A stretch of DNA of 9,256 bases, taken from the NCBI GenBank assembly GCA_929200485.1, contig CAKMZU010000048.1:1-9256 (forward strand), written 5' to 3'. The number at the start of each line of letters is the position of its first letter. Within the stretch, counting starts at the first letter, position 1. The notes beneath the pieces were generated by a model that worked only from the letters and a program-made list of their open reading frames with translations, was not told the origin of the DNA and ran no database searches. The position numbers and the translations under genes are program-made. This DNA comes from an uncultured Gammaproteobacteria bacterium. Its GTDB lineage: Bacteria; Pseudomonadota; Gammaproteobacteria; Pseudomonadales; DT-91. This document shows, in pieces, positions 9,001-9,256 of this stretch.

Positions 9001-9256
9001 TGCTCTCAAGCCTGCCGTTAAACGCAAATGGTAAAGTTGATCGTCAAGCCTTGCCTGAAGCCGAATGGATGGTTGAGCGTAAAGATTTAGTGCTGCCACA
9101 AAATGATGATCAGACACATCTGCTTGCGATATGGCAACAGGTGTTAGGGACTGAAAATATCAGCATTGATGACAGCTTTTTTGCCATTGGTGGCCACTCG
9201 CTCAAAGGGGCACAATTACTCGGTCGCATTCGTGACCACTTTGGTATCGATATTAA
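1..9256 (+). CDS. Multimodular non-ribosomal peptide synthetase, internal fragment (A-T-C-C-A-T-C-A-T)
   Basis: This is an assembly-line enzyme that activates amino acids as adenylates, loads them on phosphopantetheine arms of carrier domains and joins them into a peptide, presumably in the cytoplasm. The frame is open from position 3 to 9254 (3084 codons) and is cut at both ends, so start, ribosome binding site, stop and promoter are not visible. Domains in residue order are A1 (about 11-497), T1 (514-585), C2a (607-1037), C2b (1050-1472), A2 (1492-1976), T2 (1984-2052), C3 (2076-2510), A3 (2535-3018) and T3 (from 3035, cut). Three adenylation cores, three GGHS carrier serines and three HHxxxD motifs all lie in one frame, which rules out a spurious ORF. 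The protein is well above 340 kDa even as a fragment. The oddity is the tandem C2a-C2b. No E, Cy, MT, TE or reductase domain is present. The NRPS identity is essentially certain; the product is not identified. Confidence 0.98.
33..1493 (+). other. Adenylation domain A1, predicted serine-activating
   Basis: This domain activates an amino acid with ATP and loads it on the next carrier domain. Core motifs appear in the usual order: LTYKAL (residues 36-41), LKSGKAYVPID (78-88), FTSGSTGKPKG (151-161), FDVSVWEF (196-203), NLYGPTE (294-300), GEIHIGGANLAQGYL (346-359 region), YKTGDL (383-388), the hinge region GRNDFQVKLRGQRIELGEIE (401-420) and NPNGKVDR (485-492) with catalytic Lys489. By alignment to GrsA the pocket residues are D197, V198, W201, H240, F269, S271, L295, I303, D304 and K489, i.e. 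DVWHFSLIDK. EntF and other serine modules carry DVWHFSLVDK or close variants, so serine is the expected substrate. The length of about 490 residues is normal. The domain begins almost at the window edge, so whatever precedes it (C domain or loading part) is unknown. Confidence 0.95.
1542..1757 (+). other. Peptidyl carrier (thiolation) domain T1
   Basis: This four-helix carrier domain receives the residue activated by A1. The motif FFLIGGHSL (residues 542-550) holds the phosphopantetheine attachment serine, Ser549 (nucleotides 1647-1649). It is followed by the helix RAIELVGLIDEKIG and by VTDIFVHPTLSGLA (569-582), the typical carrier end. Its size of about 70 residues is normal. It is separated from A1 by a short Ser/Lys-rich linker (about 497-513) and from C2a by a linker of about 20 residues. 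If A1 loads serine, this is the Ser-bearing carrier that faces the tandem condensation domains. Confidence 0.95.
1821..3113 (+). other. First condensation-fold domain of the tandem (C2a), LCL-like with an altered HHxxxDG motif
   Basis: This domain has the condensation fold, which normally joins the upstream carrier-bound chain to the downstream aminoacyl carrier. LCL-type signatures are seen in order: SQNQHRLW (residues 612-619), RHPILKTQL (658-666), FDLHKP (708-713), HHVISDA (734-740), DYQDFSYWQ (771-779), LTIGLPASGR (868-877), VGYFVNTLLF (886-895) and ANQDIALESIL (921-931). The likely catalytic His735 and the structural Asp739 are present, but the usual final glycine of the motif is alanine (Ala740), and the common Arg after the VNTL segment is missing. 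It does not look like an epimerization domain: the opening, RHxxLxT and VNTL motifs are those of a C domain. It is followed by another C-fold domain instead of an A domain. It may be active, vestigial, or a chain-modifying C-like domain; the sequence alone does not decide. Confidence 0.88.
3150..4418 (+). other. Second condensation-fold domain of the tandem (C2b), atypical subtype with intact HHxxxDG
   Basis: A second, complete condensation fold follows C2a after a linker of only about 12-15 residues and leads directly into A2. It opens with LPLTPMQRDIF (residues 1054-1064), a form of the C1 motif closer to D-accepting, dual or epimerization types than to LCL domains. The active-site motif HHAAIDG (1191-1197) is intact with His1192 as the presumed catalytic residue. 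Later elements are LASRPAGHG (1323-1331), LGAYFSTLPVRF (1334-1345) and QFLYNFY (1390-1396), corresponding to the C5 and C7 regions. These differ strongly from the other two C domains in this protein. With the intact motif and its place next to A2, it is the better candidate for peptide-bond formation with the A2 residue, although its subtype is uncertain. No E domain precedes it, so a D-specific donor site would be unexpected unless epimerization happens elsewhere. Confidence 0.85.
4476..5930 (+). other. Adenylation domain A2, substrate unresolved (same pocket code as A3)
   Basis: This domain activates the second residue encoded in the window. Motifs: HTYDDL (residues 1516-1521), LKTGATYVAID (1561-1571), YTSGSTGLPKG (1633-1643), FDLTQKNLFAPL (1678-1689), NMYGPSE (1773-1779), YRTGDF (1860-1865), GRKDHQLKIRGQRIE (1881-1895) and NGKVDR (1963-1968) with catalytic Lys1965. 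The pocket residues by GrsA alignment are D1679, L1680, K1683, N1721, L1747, G1749, M1774, D1782, I1783 and K1965, i.e. DLKNLGMDIK. D1679 is the usual alpha-amino anchor, so an ordinary alpha-amino acid is expected. I cannot assign a substrate: the code matches no standard one I recall. Lys at GrsA position 239 and Asp at 330 suggest a polar side chain, at low confidence. Some usually conserved positions differ (VAIDT for VPIDP, IEAAEI for IELGEI), but the catalytic motifs are intact. Confidence 0.93.
5952..6158 (+). other. Peptidyl carrier (thiolation) domain T2
   Basis: This carrier domain receives the residue activated by A2. It starts after the short linker PITISKTLVAPKTATEK and contains FFALGGHSLL (residues 2010-2019) with the phosphopantetheine site Ser2017 (nucleotides 6051-6053). 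A typical end follows, ALDTFLRHQTIEALG (about 2037-2051). Length and motif are normal. It stands between A2 and the conventional C3 domain, so its bound intermediate should be passed on as the donor for C3. Confidence 0.95.
6228..7532 (+). other. Condensation domain C3, canonical LCL type
   Basis: This domain forms the peptide bond between the chain on T2 and the residue on T3. It shows the full set of LCL-type motifs: PLSLGQERLWLLEQI (residues 2079-2093), RHQSLITRL (2127-2135), FDVNKDPLF (2176-2184), HHLISDG (2203-2209) with catalytic His2204, YIDFSSHQRE (2237-2246), YSGQTDITLGT (2327-2337), MGFFVNTQAIR (2351-2361), NQDVPFEQLL (2387-2396) and SPVFQVFYNFQ (2408-2418). The length of about 435 residues is typical. 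It is the regular counterpart to the tandem C2a-C2b of the previous module. An LCL subtype and the absence of an E domain after T2 both imply that the A2 residue stays in the L form. Confidence 0.95.
7605..9056 (+). other. Adenylation domain A3, substrate unresolved (same pocket code as A2)
   Basis: This domain activates the third residue encoded in the window. Motifs: LSYLAL (residues 2557-2562), QQGGCYIPID (2603-2612), FTSGSTGIPKG (2674-2684), FDLTQKNFFAPL (2720-2731), NMYGPTE (2815-2821), GELYIGGSNLAKGYY (2867-2881), YRTGDL (2902-2907), GRADHQVKIRGFRIELGEI (2920-2938) and NGKVDR (3009-3014) with catalytic Lys3011. The pocket residues by GrsA alignment are D2721, L2722, K2725, N2762, L2790, G2792, M2816, D2824, I2825 and K3011, i.e. 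DLKNLGMDIK, identical in all ten positions to A2. The rest of the domain differs clearly from A2, so this is not a very recent copy. The same unidentified amino acid is expected at both steps. The core motifs are closer to the consensus than those of A2. Confidence 0.94.
9105..9256 (+). other. Peptidyl carrier (thiolation) domain T3, cut by the window end
   Basis: This is the start of the carrier domain that receives the residue activated by A3. It includes LAIWQQVLG (residues 3041-3049), DDSFFAIGGHSL (3057-3067 region) with the phosphopantetheine site Ser3066 (nucleotides 9198-9200), and the following helix up to FGIDI, where the window ends. About 50 of the usual 70 residues are visible. 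The last two bases belong to an incomplete codon, and the protein continues beyond the window. Confidence 0.93.

Noticed and set aside
1..9256. Promoters, terminators, RNA genes, CRISPR, mobile elements, or a gene boundary
   Set aside because: The entire window is coding in one frame; no inverted repeats, arrays, transposase signatures or intergenic gap were seen.

Overview
The whole window is a single uninterrupted plus-strand reading frame (codons begin at position 3; 3084 codons to position 9254; neither a start nor a stop lies in the window). It is an internal piece of a very large modular non-ribosomal peptide synthetase (NRPS). Residue n of the fragment begins at nucleotide 3n, and residue numbers below use this fragment numbering. 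I read the frame codon by codon and found no stop and no frameshift.

The layout is A1-T1-C2a-C2b-A2-T2-C3-A3-T3 (A adenylation, T peptidyl carrier, C condensation fold). A1-T1 (about 33-1757) is the end of a module whose condensation or loading part lies upstream. C2a-C2b-A2-T2 (about 1821-6158) is a complete module with two condensation-fold domains in tandem. C3-A3-T3 (about 6228-9256) is a conventional module cut within its carrier domain. No epimerization, cyclization, methylation, reductase or thioesterase domain is present, so chain release happens outside the window.

The ten pocket residues of A1, aligned by eye to GrsA, read DVWHFSLIDK, essentially the serine code of EntF. A2 and A3 both give DLKNLGMDIK, a code I cannot match to any standard entry I remember. 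The visible part of the product is therefore inferred to be Ser-X-X, with the same unidentified residue twice. The most unusual feature is the C-C tandem right after the serine carrier. One C domain probably makes the peptide bond. The other may be vestigial or may modify the carrier-bound chain, for example by dehydrating Ser to dehydroalanine; this is inference.

The organism is a bacterium with moderate to slightly AT-rich composition, with frequent TTA leucine and AAA lysine codons and a Gln/Asn/Asp-rich protein. A gammaproteobacterium seems likely, but this rests on composition and sequence style only. No promoter, terminator, RNA gene, repeat array, CRISPR or mobile element was seen; there is no non-coding stretch to hold them.
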